Assembly: GCA_027922465.2 (NCBI GenBank)
Contig: BQMF02000301.1
Span: forward strand, 475,521-539,520
Reading direction: 5' to 3'
Length of the DNA: 64,000 nt
From: Turritopsis dohrnii
Taxonomy: Eukaryota > Cnidaria > Hydrozoa > Anthoathecata > Oceaniidae
A program made the translations under genes and the position numbers. The first letter of the stretch is position 1; each line of letters begins with the position of its first letter. Below, one piece after another: positions 34,297-45,333 of the stretch. The notes under the pieces were generated by a model that had not been told where the DNA came from, did no database searches, and was given only the letters and a program-made list of their open reading frames with translations.

Positions 34297-36350
34297 TCAA
34301 AATTCGCAACCCGATTCGCACCCTCCCCAGCAACCGTCAGCGTTGCAACCTTCACCTCCATCGCAACCAGCCCCACATCCTCCGCAACCACCAGCGTCCC
34401 CACCCCAATCAACATCCCATCCGTCTCCATTGTTAGCATCCCACATGCAGTTGTCTGTTGAAATGCCAGGATCGTAGTCGTACTCAAAATCTCCGGCTTC
34501 AAAATCATGCCCACTGTTGTGTAATTGTGCTGGGTTAATTTGATAGAAATATCCGACATCGCCGCTAGCATGATACGATCTTGGAAGCATTGATGCATAT
34601 AAACCACTTGCAATTAAGAATAACATATCATCCATACTCAATGCTTCAGGTCTATCAGATGCTGGTTCAGGATAAGGTTCAATGCTGCCATCATCAGTTT
34701 TAGGAGGTGGTGGACGAGGTTGACATAATACAAATGAAACAGCAATAGCACAACCAACACTAACATATTCCGCCACATCTCTGACACTCCCTTCAAAAGT
34801 GATTACACCTTTTTCCAAATCCACCCAGCCAGTTCCTTGATCAGTGTACCATTGGAATTTTGTCAACTTGGACCCTTTTCCCACAGCATCAATTGGAAAA
34901 AAACATGACTTCTGACCATTTATAATAAACAATGACAAATTTAATGAGCCCAGTTGACCTTTCACTCCACGTTTAGCTTTAACAAAACCAGACCAACTAG
35001 ATTTCACAATTCCCCAATCCCCTCTTGTTCCACGAATTAACATGGCACGTTCAATAACTGGATTATGAGTAAACACATTTTGTTTGTTAAAGATCTGTTT
35101 AGGGGTTGGTAAGGAATGTGAACCAATTGTGTGAGCAGTTGCCACAACATTCCCAAATATGTCTTGTATCTCAACTGCTGATAATGTTGGGTTTTGACAA
35201 TGCACTATCCTCCATGTAAATGGGTTCGAGCCAGAATCAGTTTGTAAGGAGTGATCACTATATTGGCAAGGAACATTATCTTTATACATACTACTTGGTG
35301 CAAGAAGTGAGATATGGCTCAAAACATCCTTCAAAGAATCCGCTTCCATCATTGTACGGACAATCTGACTAGCTTGGAATGTGTAACGATTCGTTTGCTA
35401 AATAACAATATTTAGATTTTATTTATAATTTTTTTCCAAACAAATAATGAAAATTAAAAGAAACATATTCACGAAAGGAAACAGCTTGCCTCGTTGATTA
35501 GAGATAAAAATTCATTTGGCGTAGTGTCAATCAGTGGCAAAGGTGGCTCTCCACGATACATTGCACCTGCTACACCAAATCTCTCTCCTTTATTTCTCCA
35601 CAGCTTTCGTGTCACATCACTGCTTTGATCTAAATGTGAACCAGGACTTCTGTCGGTTGTTGAATCGTCATGATCAAGTATTTTTCCTAAGATACTTTGT
35701 GTATCTGACTGGTAGAGTGATACGAATTGCTGGTGGGTATGCCATAGCAAATCGTTATCATAACAAGGCACAATGAATGTGTTTGGATTATCTCGCTTTA
35801 TCATCAGCATTATCTTATAACGTCTTACTGCCTTCTTAAGGAACTTTAAGTCTCTAAAATGTGGTAATGATGAATTGTAGTTAAAACTTCTTTGTCTTTG
35901 AGCAGCACTTATCACATTGTATGAGCTAATTTGTTGATATTTTTCATCGATTAATTTCGGATTAGGATTATTCAAATCCACATCATATGGAACCTCAGGA
36001 TACTTCTGTTTCCAGCATGACTTTGATAGTTCCCTTCCTGATTCTACCATGTACATTGGTTGATGATCAATTACTTTTTGAACAACTCTTTTGCAATCTT
36101 CAATATACTTTACAGGATTCAAAATATGACAATGCCAAACCCATTCGATATCTAAAGGTGCTGGTAACATTCCCTGTTGTTCAGCTGCAAGGGGTAGCCA
36201 ATATTTTTCATAACGGTACATTGCGTTTTGCAAAATCGGGGTACTGTATAGGACTGGGTAACTATCAACTAGTTTCAAAAAATCATATTCGGCTTGAGCA
36301 GCAGAACGAAGGTCCACCTTAGATGAAAACTTTATTTGTTTATTTCCCAT
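34297..36350 (-). CDS. Glycine-rich domain-containing protein (DUF1399), copy A
   Basis: Two exons: 36350-35490 (287 codons) and 35397-34297, joined in phase 0 across a 92-bp intron, for about 653 residues. The N-terminal DUF1399/GRDP domain shows IEWVWHCHILNPVKY and CYDNDLLWHTHQQF, the paired WHxH-type motifs typical of the family described in plants (GRDP1/2) and fungi. The second exon carries the conserved C-terminal region (FTWRIVHCQNPTLSAVEIQD) and ends in a Gly/Cys/Asp-rich tail (AGGCGGCGAGCDGGEGC). The intron donor is GCAAGC, so this is a GC-AG intron; copy B has the same feature. The biochemical role in animals is not known; plant members are linked to stress and auxin responses, so no function is assigned. 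The start MGNKQIKF is shared with copy B. Confidence 0.85.
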
Positions 36351-37303
36351 TGAAGAGGTTTCCTTAAAAACAACAACATGGAAGCGAAGGCAGTAATATA
36401 TAAACAAAAGTTAAAGGATCGTCTGGCATAGAGGGAGGTAATTCTCGAGTTATTTTTCTTGAGTTATTGTTCGAATCATCTCTCAATCGAAATAAATCTA
36501 TTAAAATTTTTTTGTTTATTCATACGTCGGTTCAGAAATCGAGAATTACTTGCCTCACAGTTGATAGAAAAGATAATAAATATTTTCTTGAAATTGACAT
36601 TTGCAAAATAACGCATTGGAAATTCCAATTTCCAACTCCACCTAAAAATATGAAATTTGTTGCAGAGAATGAAAAATGTCTTCTTTGTATATAGACGATG
36701 TGAATTCAAAACATTAAATACTAGAAACCATCTTTACTTTCCTTCTGTTCATAAATAACAATAGAGGATTTGAAATCTTGATTGATAGTTAAATCAAATG
36801 CAATCAATAGTAAATTGTTTATAATGAACAACCATCTTTAATTCCATTCAATACTAATAACCGCTGACTTCAAAAAATATTTTATCCATGAAGTAGTTAA
36901 ATGAGATTGTTTGTCATGACGTCATCGCGGTGTTAGGAATAGTGGCAAAATGTTCGGGGTATCAAATGAATTTCTAACGAAAGTTTGAAGTATTTACTAA
37001 AGTTAGGAAAACTATTCGATTGATAACCTGCCTCACAAAGAATGAAAAGGTACTGTAACACAATAAAACCTAATATAACTTTGGAGTGCTAGATGAACCA
37101 GCATGAAAGTATACATATTGATATTATCCAGAACTGAAAAAGAAACTGCATTTGCTCCTTATAAAAACGTAATAAGATATCTGACTACTTAAGCTAGATC
37201 TCCACTATGCCGGCGGCCGACATTTTCTGCTGCTACATCATAATGTATCTTCACTTGAATACTTAAAGCGCGCGCTTAAATCCAAAAATCAAAACAAACA
37301 AAG
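36351..37303. other. Interval upstream of copy A
   Basis: This contains the likely promoter of the minus-strand copy A. A plus-strand open frame (36467-36694), ending in TPPKNMKFVAENEKCLLCI, follows an acceptor-like CCTCACAG at 36561 and may be an exon of an unidentified gene. I do not recognise the product. Confidence 0.3.
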
Positions 37304-37830
37304 ATGGAGGAGGCAAGAAACAAAACGTTGAAGTTACTTTTATTATTGAGACGTCGTGCATTCTTATCCCTCCATTACTATTTATGAAGAAAAAAAAAAT
37401 CAACTTCTAAAAGAATATTTTGGGTGAGGAATATATACCTGCAGAGAGAAACTAAAGGAGAGTTTCACTCTATGTAAAGGAAATGAAACTTTCTGATCAT
37501 GGGCTTTTCTTCAAAAGCTTTAGAATGTCTCCAAGAACGTTTGAGAAACTTTTGAAATTAGTTGGACCCACCATTAAGAAACAAACAACAGTTTCCAGAA
37601 TCATAGGTGAAACTTGTGAAGCCATTTGGACCAACCTATCTGATTATATTAAACCTCCTTCCAGTCCTCAAGAATGGCACCAAATTGCTTTGGAATTCCA
37701 AAATCGTTGAGACTTTCCAAATGCACTTGGTGCTATAGATGGAAAGCATATGTTGTCATGTTTGCTCCAGCAAATTCAGGCTCTAGTTACTGTCAGTCAG
37801 TGCCTTTCTTCGGTCCAAGCACCGTTTAAG
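37304..37830 (+). pseudogene. Decayed PIF/Harbinger transposase
   Basis: An ATG at 37304 begins a frame (MEEARNKTLKLLLLLRRR) that breaks several times. The clear part is 37483-37710: LFFKSFRMSPRTFEKLLKL, then GETCEAIWTNLSDYIKPP and EWHQIALEFQNR, where an expected Trp codon is TGA. Next comes DFPNALGAIDGKH, the first catalytic Asp motif of HARBI1-like nucleases, then a frameshift. The rest of the DDE domain is missing. It is a dead transposase. Confidence 0.85.
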
Positions 37831-38002
37831 GTTATCTTTTAGGTTCTTAAGGGTCTTCTGGAGAGTCAAAACTTAAAAGAGAGAAAAAAGAGGAATATAT
37901 GTTAAACAAAATTAATATTATAACTACAGTATAAACAAACTTCGAGTTTCACTTACCATCTGTATTGAATAAAAGGGAAAGTTGATTCCATGCATTATCT
38001 TT

Positions 38003-38300
38003 CCCAGCGGGCACACGATGTCTTTGAGACGTCTCATTTTAATCGTAAAATGGTCATTTGGTTTTGAGATAGTTTTGTGACGTCGTAGAGAAGTCTGAAA
38101 ATGGGACGTCGCAATTGGGATCCTTTTAGGATCAATTTGGGACCTGATAAAAATTTTCAGTCAGTAAACAGCATATATCGAGTAAAACTAACATGCTTAT
38201 ATAGAATTTACATTCGTACCGATTCTTTTTCTTGGTCGTGTGAGGGATGCTTTCACGACGTTTTTGGGACGTCTCTATACAGATTAAATTACGACCTTCG
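38003..38300. repeat. Repeat starting CCCAGCGGGCAC with GACGTC boxes
   Basis: CCCAGCGGGCACACGATGTC begins at about 38004 and is followed by scattered GACGTC/GACGTCGT boxes up to about 38280. The same CCCAGCGGGCACAAAGACGT start occurs at 38681. The element type is not recognised; boundaries on the right are uncertain. Confidence 0.5.
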
Positions 38301-38435
38301 AAAGAATTATAAATTTTTAAAAGCGATTAGTCAACAAAGAATCATCGAATGGTTTCTACTTTTCGTCAAATAGCTTCAAAATGAGCCAATCAAATAACAG
38401 AAAAATATAAACAAACACTCTTCGAAGGTTACAAA

Positions 38436-38680
38436 ATGGCGTCACATCAAAACGTGTTCCAGCAAACTGGAATTACAAGTTTTGATATTAGTACGATAAA
38501 TGAAGAAGAATTACAGAATTTTCTGCCTAGAGGAGGTAATAGTAGAGACGTTGTTGCTTCTGATGCTGTTGATAACATCGAGGATAATAATAACACCAAT
38601 ATTTTGAGTAAAGAATTATTCCTAGAAGCAATTCAAAACTACAAATGTTTATGGGATACCAACAACAGTTTATACAACCC
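38436..38680 (+). pseudogene. MADF-domain ORF of a Harbinger element, truncated by a repeat
   Basis: The frame starts MASHQNVFQQTGITSFDIST and reaches LFLEAIQNYKCLWDTNNSLY, the beginning of a MADF (Myb/SANT-like) domain. It is cut after the first helix by the CCCAGCGGGCAC repeat at 38681. MADF proteins are the second, DNA-binding protein of PIF/Harbinger transposons, and a dead Harbinger transposase lies 600 bp upstream on the same strand, so both probably come from one element. Confidence 0.7.
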
Positions 38681-39045
38681 AGCGGGCACAAAGACGTCGT
38701 AAAGACGTCGTAGAGATGTCTTTCCAAGACGTCCCTAAGACGTCGCGAAATGGTCGCGAAAAGGGAATCTCAAAAGACGTTCCAATCACATCTTCACTGA
38801 GACGTCTCGATGACATCTCAACGACATCGTAACGACGTCGCAGGAGTATGAAATTTACTCGTTCATCTTCGTAAAGTCGTCGTAGAGACGTCTTTCCAAG
38901 ACGTCCCTGAGACGTCGCGAGATGGTCGCGAAGTGGGAATTTCAAAAGACGTCCCAATCGCATCTTCACTAAGACGTCTCGACGACAGGATATCGCAACG
39001 ACTTCAATCTCTGGCCGTAACGACATCGTAGAGACGTCCGATTAA
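38681..39045. repeat. GACGTC-rich tandem repeat, 173-bp unit
   Basis: After a CCCAGCGGGCAC start, two copies of a unit beginning at 38701 and 38874 (AGACGTCGTAGAGAYGTCTT..., AAGACGTCCCTRAGACGTCG) lie in tandem. Each is full of GACGTC or near-GACGTC palindromes on both strands. The insertion interrupts the MADF frame. Confidence 0.8.
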
Positions 39046-39163
39046 CAACCTCCTTTTTCTGGGATCATAGGCCATCTATGTTGGGATCATCAAAACAACA
39101 AAACATAAAAATTCAATAGATGTCTCCTTTTTAATTCTTTTTAAAAGTTTACAACGCAACAAT

Positions 39164-40268
39164 TTACAGTTCAACATATACTAGCCAATTTGTCATCAAG
39201 TTATAAAATTTTGAATCACATGTATTTCCACATTTAAAACTCCCTTCGGCAAGCCTTTTTGAAATTTCGGCAACCACATTATCGATCAGGAGATCTTTGG
39301 GCATCAACGGAAGTTTTTTTATGTCATCTACAGTGCTTTTCTGATGCTGGAATGCTGAAACTAAGTTCCACAAGAATCGAATATATCACCCTCGAAGTTT
39401 CACTATGCTTATAAAATAAAAAGCGTGTATTTAACAAAAGTTCTCCAATTGTGTTTATAAGTGCTACAATCAACGTTTTGTGATTGTAAATTTGCCGTCA
39501 ACAAATAGGAAATATACTCAGGATTGTTACAGATGATAATCTACGGACCATCTATGATGTCACATTTTATACTCATAAAATCGCATGAAATGTTTGGCCA
39601 TTAAAGATGATGAAAGCACTATGGAATGGACGTCTATCTTATGTCAGCCGAGCTGAGAAAGTAAAGAATGCACTAAGATACTTTTTAAAACAAAATCTTG
39701 TTCATACTTGTTGATGGTGATCTTTTTTTAGGATCAGAGATAGAGAATAGAAATATAATCCTGTAAAATGCTGATGGCGTTCGTCACATCTGCGAATTGT
39801 TTTGGTAACAGTTTCGTAAACTTCAATTTCTTCAACATCTGTATCATCGTCACTGGATGCAGAGTTTCCGGAATCTTTTGCAATTACCTCAGCATCGGAT
39901 AAGGTGTTACTGATCAATAATTGAAAATCAATATCTACAAGCTCTTCAGCAGTCATTTCACAATCCACATGGAATGTTTCTGCGAGAATGTCTTTCGAAT
40001 TCTTCGTCACATTCTCTTCGAATTCCAAATCAGCGAAAGGATCATCATGGTCATTGAAAGCCCTTCTTTCTATTAATTCTGTTGATACGCCTTTTTGAAG
40101 TAATTCGTGAACGTCTTGTGGAAAATAGTGGGAGAAGAACAATTTATGTAAATTGAACCCAAAATATATGTTAATAATGATGAAGATGTCTGTCTCACCA
40201 AAAATATCAACATTCTCATCAACATCATCAAACCAGTAAGGCTCAAAATGATCTCCACTTGCACACAT
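39164..40268 (-). pseudogene. Tigger/pogo-type transposase C-terminal remnant
   Basis: The open frame at 39702-40090 reads GVSTELIERRAFNDHDDPFA, then CEMTAEELVDIDFQLLISNT followed by LSDAEVIAKD. This is the acidic tail seen after the DDE domain in Tigger/pogo-like (Jerky-type) transposases. The catalytic domain is absent. Another minus-strand frame at 39164-39373 (LLIDNVVAEISKRLAEGSF) may be a further remnant. Confidence rests on motif resemblance only. Confidence 0.5.
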
Positions 40269-40440
40269 AATAAACGCATTTATATAACAAAAACCTTTCT
40301 CTGACGCTTGGAAAACAGTCAGGGTCAGACCGATTCTGAAAGTTGCAAACCTATCGCAAGCATCAGAATATCTCTTCTCCTGGTTCTTAGTATTTGTAGA
40401 AATAGTCTTCCAGCATACACTGATATCCTTATATCAGCGA

Positions 40441-40690
40441 AGAAAGAATAAGTCACAAATTGAATTATTTGTCGGTTACTCAAAGGTATTCGACATGATT
40501 GAATATAAAATTCTCTTAAAAAAGCTACACGCGTTAAATTTTTCGAAATCTTTCTTACATTGGTTTACAGAATACATCACAATACGCAAGATAGACTGAG
40601 GTCCAAATAGGCAACCATCATCCGTTCTTAACTTGAAATTTGGTGTACATGCCACACTACCTCAATGCGTTATAATATACAGATAACCAT
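40441..40690 (+). pseudogene. Non-LTR reverse transcriptase fragment
   Basis: The plus frame from 40441 reads KVFDMIEYKILLKKLHALNF and LHWFTEYI, matching the RT palm region of jockey/CR1-like LINEs (consensus FDxVxHxxLLxKL). An in-frame TGA follows, then LKFGVHATLPQCVIIY in the position of the GVPQGS motif. Multiple lesions make it a relic, about 80 codons long. Confidence 0.7.
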
Positions 40691-40799
40691 TTGTGCTAGC
40701 AAGTAGTTCTCACTATTATGAATGCCCTCTAGCAATAGACTGAGAATAAGCAGACCCAGGGTTGGACAAGTTCAAATAGATCTGAACTTACAGAAAAAC

Positions 40800-41190
40800 A
40801 ACAGAAAATCTGCACAAAACTTATTGCATAACTTACTAAATTTGGTCCAAATTTGGCCCAAATTGTCCAATTTTAGTCAAATCTGGCAAAATGACTGTCA
40901 AATTCGAAATCAGCACCTTTCAAATGTAATCCATGCAAAATTTCAACATTTGGTTCAAATTTTTACCCATTTTTTTTGCAAATCTGACAAAATGACTGTC
41001 AAATTCGAAATCAGCATCTTCAAACGTGATCTGTGTAAAATTTTGTGAAATTTGAAGTACTTTCTAAATTTGGTTCAAATTTACCCAAATTGCCCAATTT
41101 TAGTCAAACCTGTCAATATGATTGTGAAATTTGAAATCAGCACCTTTCAATTGTGCTTTGTGCAAATTTTTATGAAAAATGGTCAACTGA
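40800..41190. repeat. Three-copy tandem repeat, about 125-bp unit
   Basis: The block TGACTGTCAAATTCGAAATC recurs at about 40893 and 40994, with a diverged copy near 41121, each preceded by AATTTGGTYCAAATTT and a GYCCAATTTTAGTCAAA-type segment. The copies are about 75-90 percent alike by eye. It lies just downstream of the LINE fragment and could be part of that element's 3' region. Confidence 0.7.
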
Positions 41191-42221
41191 AAGTCCAAAT
41201 TTCGCCGAAAATGCGAATTCGGCATCAATGTCATGTAAACGTTGCACGAAAGCGTTCATAACTTGGAGTAGTAGTAGGAGGAGGAGGAGAAATCATGGGT
41301 ATTGTGAATACTTTACTCCACCACGGGTGTCCTAAAGTCAATAAAAATAAAAATGGGCACTTGAACTTCATATTTTGCCTCTCACACGTCCGAAAAAAAA
41401 AAAAAAAAAAATACAACTATGTAACCGCAGCATAAAGAGTTGGATGATGATAAACAAAATGGAAAACTGACTTTCGACTATCTCGAAAAAATACTGATTA
41501 AAAAATATTGATTTTTTTCGTGTAACAGGCTCGTTGGTTTTACGAATCTCCCTAATTAGTCTTCAAATTCAAACTCCAATGATACGAAAACAAGAGAGCA
41601 ATCCTATTTACTTGTTCACATTGATATCTCAAACTATAGAAATACGAAAAAACTTTTCGATGCTCAAACATGATTGATGCACATCCGCTGAACTATCCGC
41701 AGACCATACCACAATACTCGGTGTCATCTCGAATGGAAAGAGTAAATCGACACCTTCGCCAAAAACTGCTTCAACACACTAAAAACACTCATAGAAATAC
41801 TGAAACATCTCGAACGATTAATAAAAGGTTTTGGATTCAAACTCGGTCATTCTTGTATGGAAGAATTTTTCAGAGAACTTCTGTAGGGATTGGTTGAAGT
41901 ACTTACAAATAACAGTTGTACAAGGACGTAGAATTAGGAGAGGGAGGGAGAATTTTTTTTGCCTCTCCTAAAACGTGAAAATCATGTTGAAATTATAGAT
42001 TTTGAGTGCTTTTATAGGCAATCTAGAGGTAGTATTTTTCAAAAATTTTCTTGGCGCATCGACCCAAACCATGGTGAGGCCTCTTTCGGTAATACAGATT
42101 TATTGATTTACATTAAAACCCAAAAATTTCGGCAGAAAAATAATCGGCGGAAATATTTTTGGACACTTTTTAAAATATTTTCATGTATTTAACAAAAAGA
42201 CACTACAACGTTATAACTTTT

Positions 42222-42608
42222 CTAATCTAAGTAAGCAAATGGATCTTCGCAGGGCAATTCTTCGGTCACAGCTTCTATGATCCCAGCACTTTGGAAGCCA
42301 TTAATGATTACTTCTTTGCTGTCTCGGAGGTGGTCATACAAACCGAGAAGCCAACGTGCATGAATAGGTTTTAGGATGGATAGCTTTAGTATGTCGATTT
42401 CATAAACTTCCGTTCCTTCATCAAGCTGTTTCTTAACTTCATTTCCATACCAAAACTCTGGCCGTGGTGGCAATGCGGCGAGTAATTTTTCTTCCAATTG
42501 TCTCCATTCTATACAAAACTTTTCATGCCCAATCATTTGGTAAGGAGAGATGACCTCCATTTTCAGCAAGGAGTGAACTGTCGTTAGGCTGGACGACTCC
42601 TTTTGCAA
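42222..42608 (-). pseudogene. Tigger/pogo-type transposase C-terminal fragment
   Basis: The frame includes LSILKPIHARWLLGLYDHLR and IINGFQSAGIIEAV, ending EDPFAYLD. This is the end of the DDE domain and the C-terminal tail of Tigger/Jerky-like transposases. The DDE residues and the N-terminal helix-turn-helix are missing. It lies at the left end of the 42111-43881 element. Confidence 0.65.
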
Positions 42609-43191
42609 CGGCGTTAATAACAGACGATGTTACAGGGGCTCCCCTTAATCTTAGTGCAGTGACAGTATCTACTTTTCATTAGAGTTTCTGGGAGCAAGGT
42701 CGCTGGGAGCAAGCAGAAATCTCTACAGTTTCTCGAGCTGTAATTTCGGAAGAAACTGGCTGAATATTAGCTGCTTCTACTGGAACGTTCTGAAAATATA
42801 ACGACATCCTTTCACCAAGAGACACAGTTCTTCAAAAGGATGATCCAAAGAGACACAGTTCTTCAAAAGGATGATCCAAATACAGCAAAACGAAGTTATG
42901 TTTAAGAAGGAAAGAAAAGACTCATCTCCTCTCCACCTTTAAACTAAGATTCTGCCGATTGGCTATTTTATAGATATTTGAAAAATATGCATGGAGGAGC
43001 CCATTGAAATGTACATGCTCTCCTTCTTCCTTACTCTAGGTTAAACCGTTTTACGTTTGTTCTCTACGGAGAGAATTATGTGCATGCATGCCACAATTCT
43101 TTCTAGCATTTTCAGTAGAATAAAGAGTAGAAAACAAAAATAATGGAAACTACATTAAGCTGTAAAATTGCAAGTAGGGGCTGGCATTACT

Positions 43192-43661
43192 ATGGAAAAA
43201 ATTCGTGGAAACGACCAAAGAAAGAAGAAGTTGTATTTGCTGAAAAGGACAGCTTTAGAAATTGACCCATACTCCATTGCTTGGAAAAAGAAATGTAAAA
43301 GTAAAATAACAGCAGATGTAGTTGGACATGTGCCCAAAGAGATCTCTAGAGCAGTATATTATTTCATGTCAAGGAGTGGAAAAATGATTGGTTGAATGCT
43401 AGATGAAAAGTACTTAATGGTCCAGTTCAAAATATCCGACGAAAAAAGAAGATACATGGAACGCTTGAAAGATATTATATCTACAAATTACACTTCTGAC
43501 TTTCCAGAAGGCTCTGAAATCGAGAATATTGACCAGGAGTATATTGAATCTACGAGAGAGGTGGAGCAAGCAGAAGACGACAGTGATATCGATTATGTAA
43601 TTGATGATGAAAATGTTGATGATGTAATTTGTATTGATTAACTAATAAATTTAAGTCGTTT
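43192..43661 (+). pseudogene. HIRAN-like transposon-associated ORF with in-frame stop
   Basis: The frame starts MEKIRGNDQRKKKLYLLKRT and runs through DPYSIAWKKK and ADVVGHVPKEISRAVYYFMS, a HIRAN-type segment (DPYSIAV, VGHVPREIS) found in many cnidarian transposon-associated proteins. A TGA at 43393-43395 interrupts it, after which MLDEKYLMVQFKISDEKR continues in the same frame. It ends in an Asp/Glu-rich tail at 43661. The stop, plus absence of the usual segment before the tail, indicates a decayed gene; the HIRAN label is by motif resemblance. Confidence 0.55.
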
Positions 43662-43883
43662 TCAACTATTGTTGTTATTTTTTTCATCTAATATTGAGAA
43701 AATTAAACAATAATGTGACCACATTTATTTCTCGATGTAAATATCAGTTAAATAAGAAAAATGCATTTTTCGAAAAATTTCGGCAGGAAATAATTTCGGA
43801 CAACTCGAAATTTCGGTCGGATTAATATTCGGACAAAAAAAATCCGAAATTTTGTCCCGCCAAAATTTTTGGGTTTTAATGTA

Positions 43884-45333
43884 TATTAAAAATACTGGAG
43901 TTTACTTAAATAATTATTATATGATAAATTCGTTGAAAAATGATACTTACAATAAAAAGTATTACGAATATAATATTTTGAATAAGATATTCGTGCTCAA
44001 GTTAAAAATATTTCGGGCAGAATCCGTTCAAAATAATAGTTTCGTCTCTGATAGATTAACATCTCAATCGATTACGGTTCAAACTTCGTTATCAAAACCT
44101 GGGTAAACAAGGCCATGTTTGCGTCGACAAGTCTCATTAAAAACGGTATCTTCTGAAATGTTTTGATATATTAATCCACTATATTCGTGTCAAACTTAAA
44201 CGTAAGAATCGTCACACGGTTGCTGTATACATTATATTAATAAATTTACGACAAATAATACTTATAAAAAGAATGATAGTAAGAGATTCAAAGTTTTTGC
44301 AAAAGATAGTTTAGATTTCAACACAGTGTTGATTTTTTCGATAATGAACTTCCTCTCGTTAGTATTATATACAGAAACAATCTCAACAGTTAAAAGGGGA
44401 ATAAAGAGGATTAGGAAATCCAACTATGTACACAAACCACAGATCCTCAAATAAAAAAATTTAAATGATACAAAAGCATTATAAAGTGGTCTCGAAAATT
44501 ATGTGCAGATATTCTCGTTCGCTCATAAGAACCAGGCGTCAGTATTTTGTTGAATAATTATGATCAGTTTCATGACAGACGGTTTCTATGAAAAAACTAA
44601 TCTCCGTACACAAATGTTTGGAACAGATTTTAATTTCAATGTAATTGGGAATGCTACACGAGCTTAAAAGGAGGGGAAATTAGATGCTTAACATCACAAC
44701 CAATCAGCGTGAAGCTAAAGGTATACCAGTTATAGTCCATTCGCAGATATCCGATAATATTAATGTATATGGGTAAAATTCAAAAAAACATTAAGGGCTT
44801 CCACTAAACTTTAAATATATGTTGCAAACAAAATAAGAACGTAAAAAAGTGTAAACATCTGCCGTTGTATAACCAGCTAAACTTCTCAGTTTAAAACATC
44901 TTAAAATCGTTCGAAATAACTCGACCCTGACTGGCACTAAAAACGTAACTGGTTTGTAATCATAAGACGACCTCTGTGCCGATAATAGTTGGGATGAAGT
45001 AACAATTCCATTTTAATAAAAAATAATTACAAAGTTGAGTAAATAGATATTTAACAACAAATTAAAATTAAAAGTGACTTCTTGGCAGCCACAATATCCA
45101 AAAATACGTCAGCAGCATATTTTACCATTCTCATAATAGATCACAAAACTTTACCTATACCTATAGTTGTCACAAAAGATATGATGCTATATATGCTATA
45201 AAGCATACATTATATTATATTATATTATATATATTACATAGGATATATATGCTATATATGCCATATAATTTGAAATTTTAAGTCATTTAATGTAAAGTAA
45301 ATTCAAAGTGCAACAAGTAACATCAAATTGATT
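43884..45333. other. Gene-free interval downstream of copy B
   Basis: AT-rich sequence with a TATATTA/TATATGC low-complexity patch at 45200-45260. No gene, RNA or clear terminal repeats were recognised. The part adjoining 45334 is probably 3' UTR of glycine-rich-domain copy B. Confidence 0.45.

Larger units (their letters stand above)
42111..43881. mobile_element. TA-flanked element with Tigger remnant and HIRAN-like gene
   Basis: Ends CATTAAAACCCAAAAATTTC and its inverse (AAATTTTTGGGTTTTAATG) are flanked by TA (42109-42110, 43882-43883). Subterminal TTTCGGCRGRAAWAAT boxes repeat at both ends. It carries, in opposite directions, a Tigger/pogo transposase C-terminus (42222-42608, minus) and a broken HIRAN-like ORF (43155-43661, plus). 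TA duplication fits the Tc1/mariner-pogo group. The element has lost its catalytic core. A 31-bp tandem duplication (GACACAGTTCTTCAAAAGGA...) lies at about 42820-42885. Confidence 0.75.

Noticed and set aside
35534..36322. Long plus-strand open frames opposite copy A exon 1
   Set aside because: They are antisense shadows of the conserved DUF1399 exon; the same frames recur opposite copy B and the fragment because the sense sequence is conserved.
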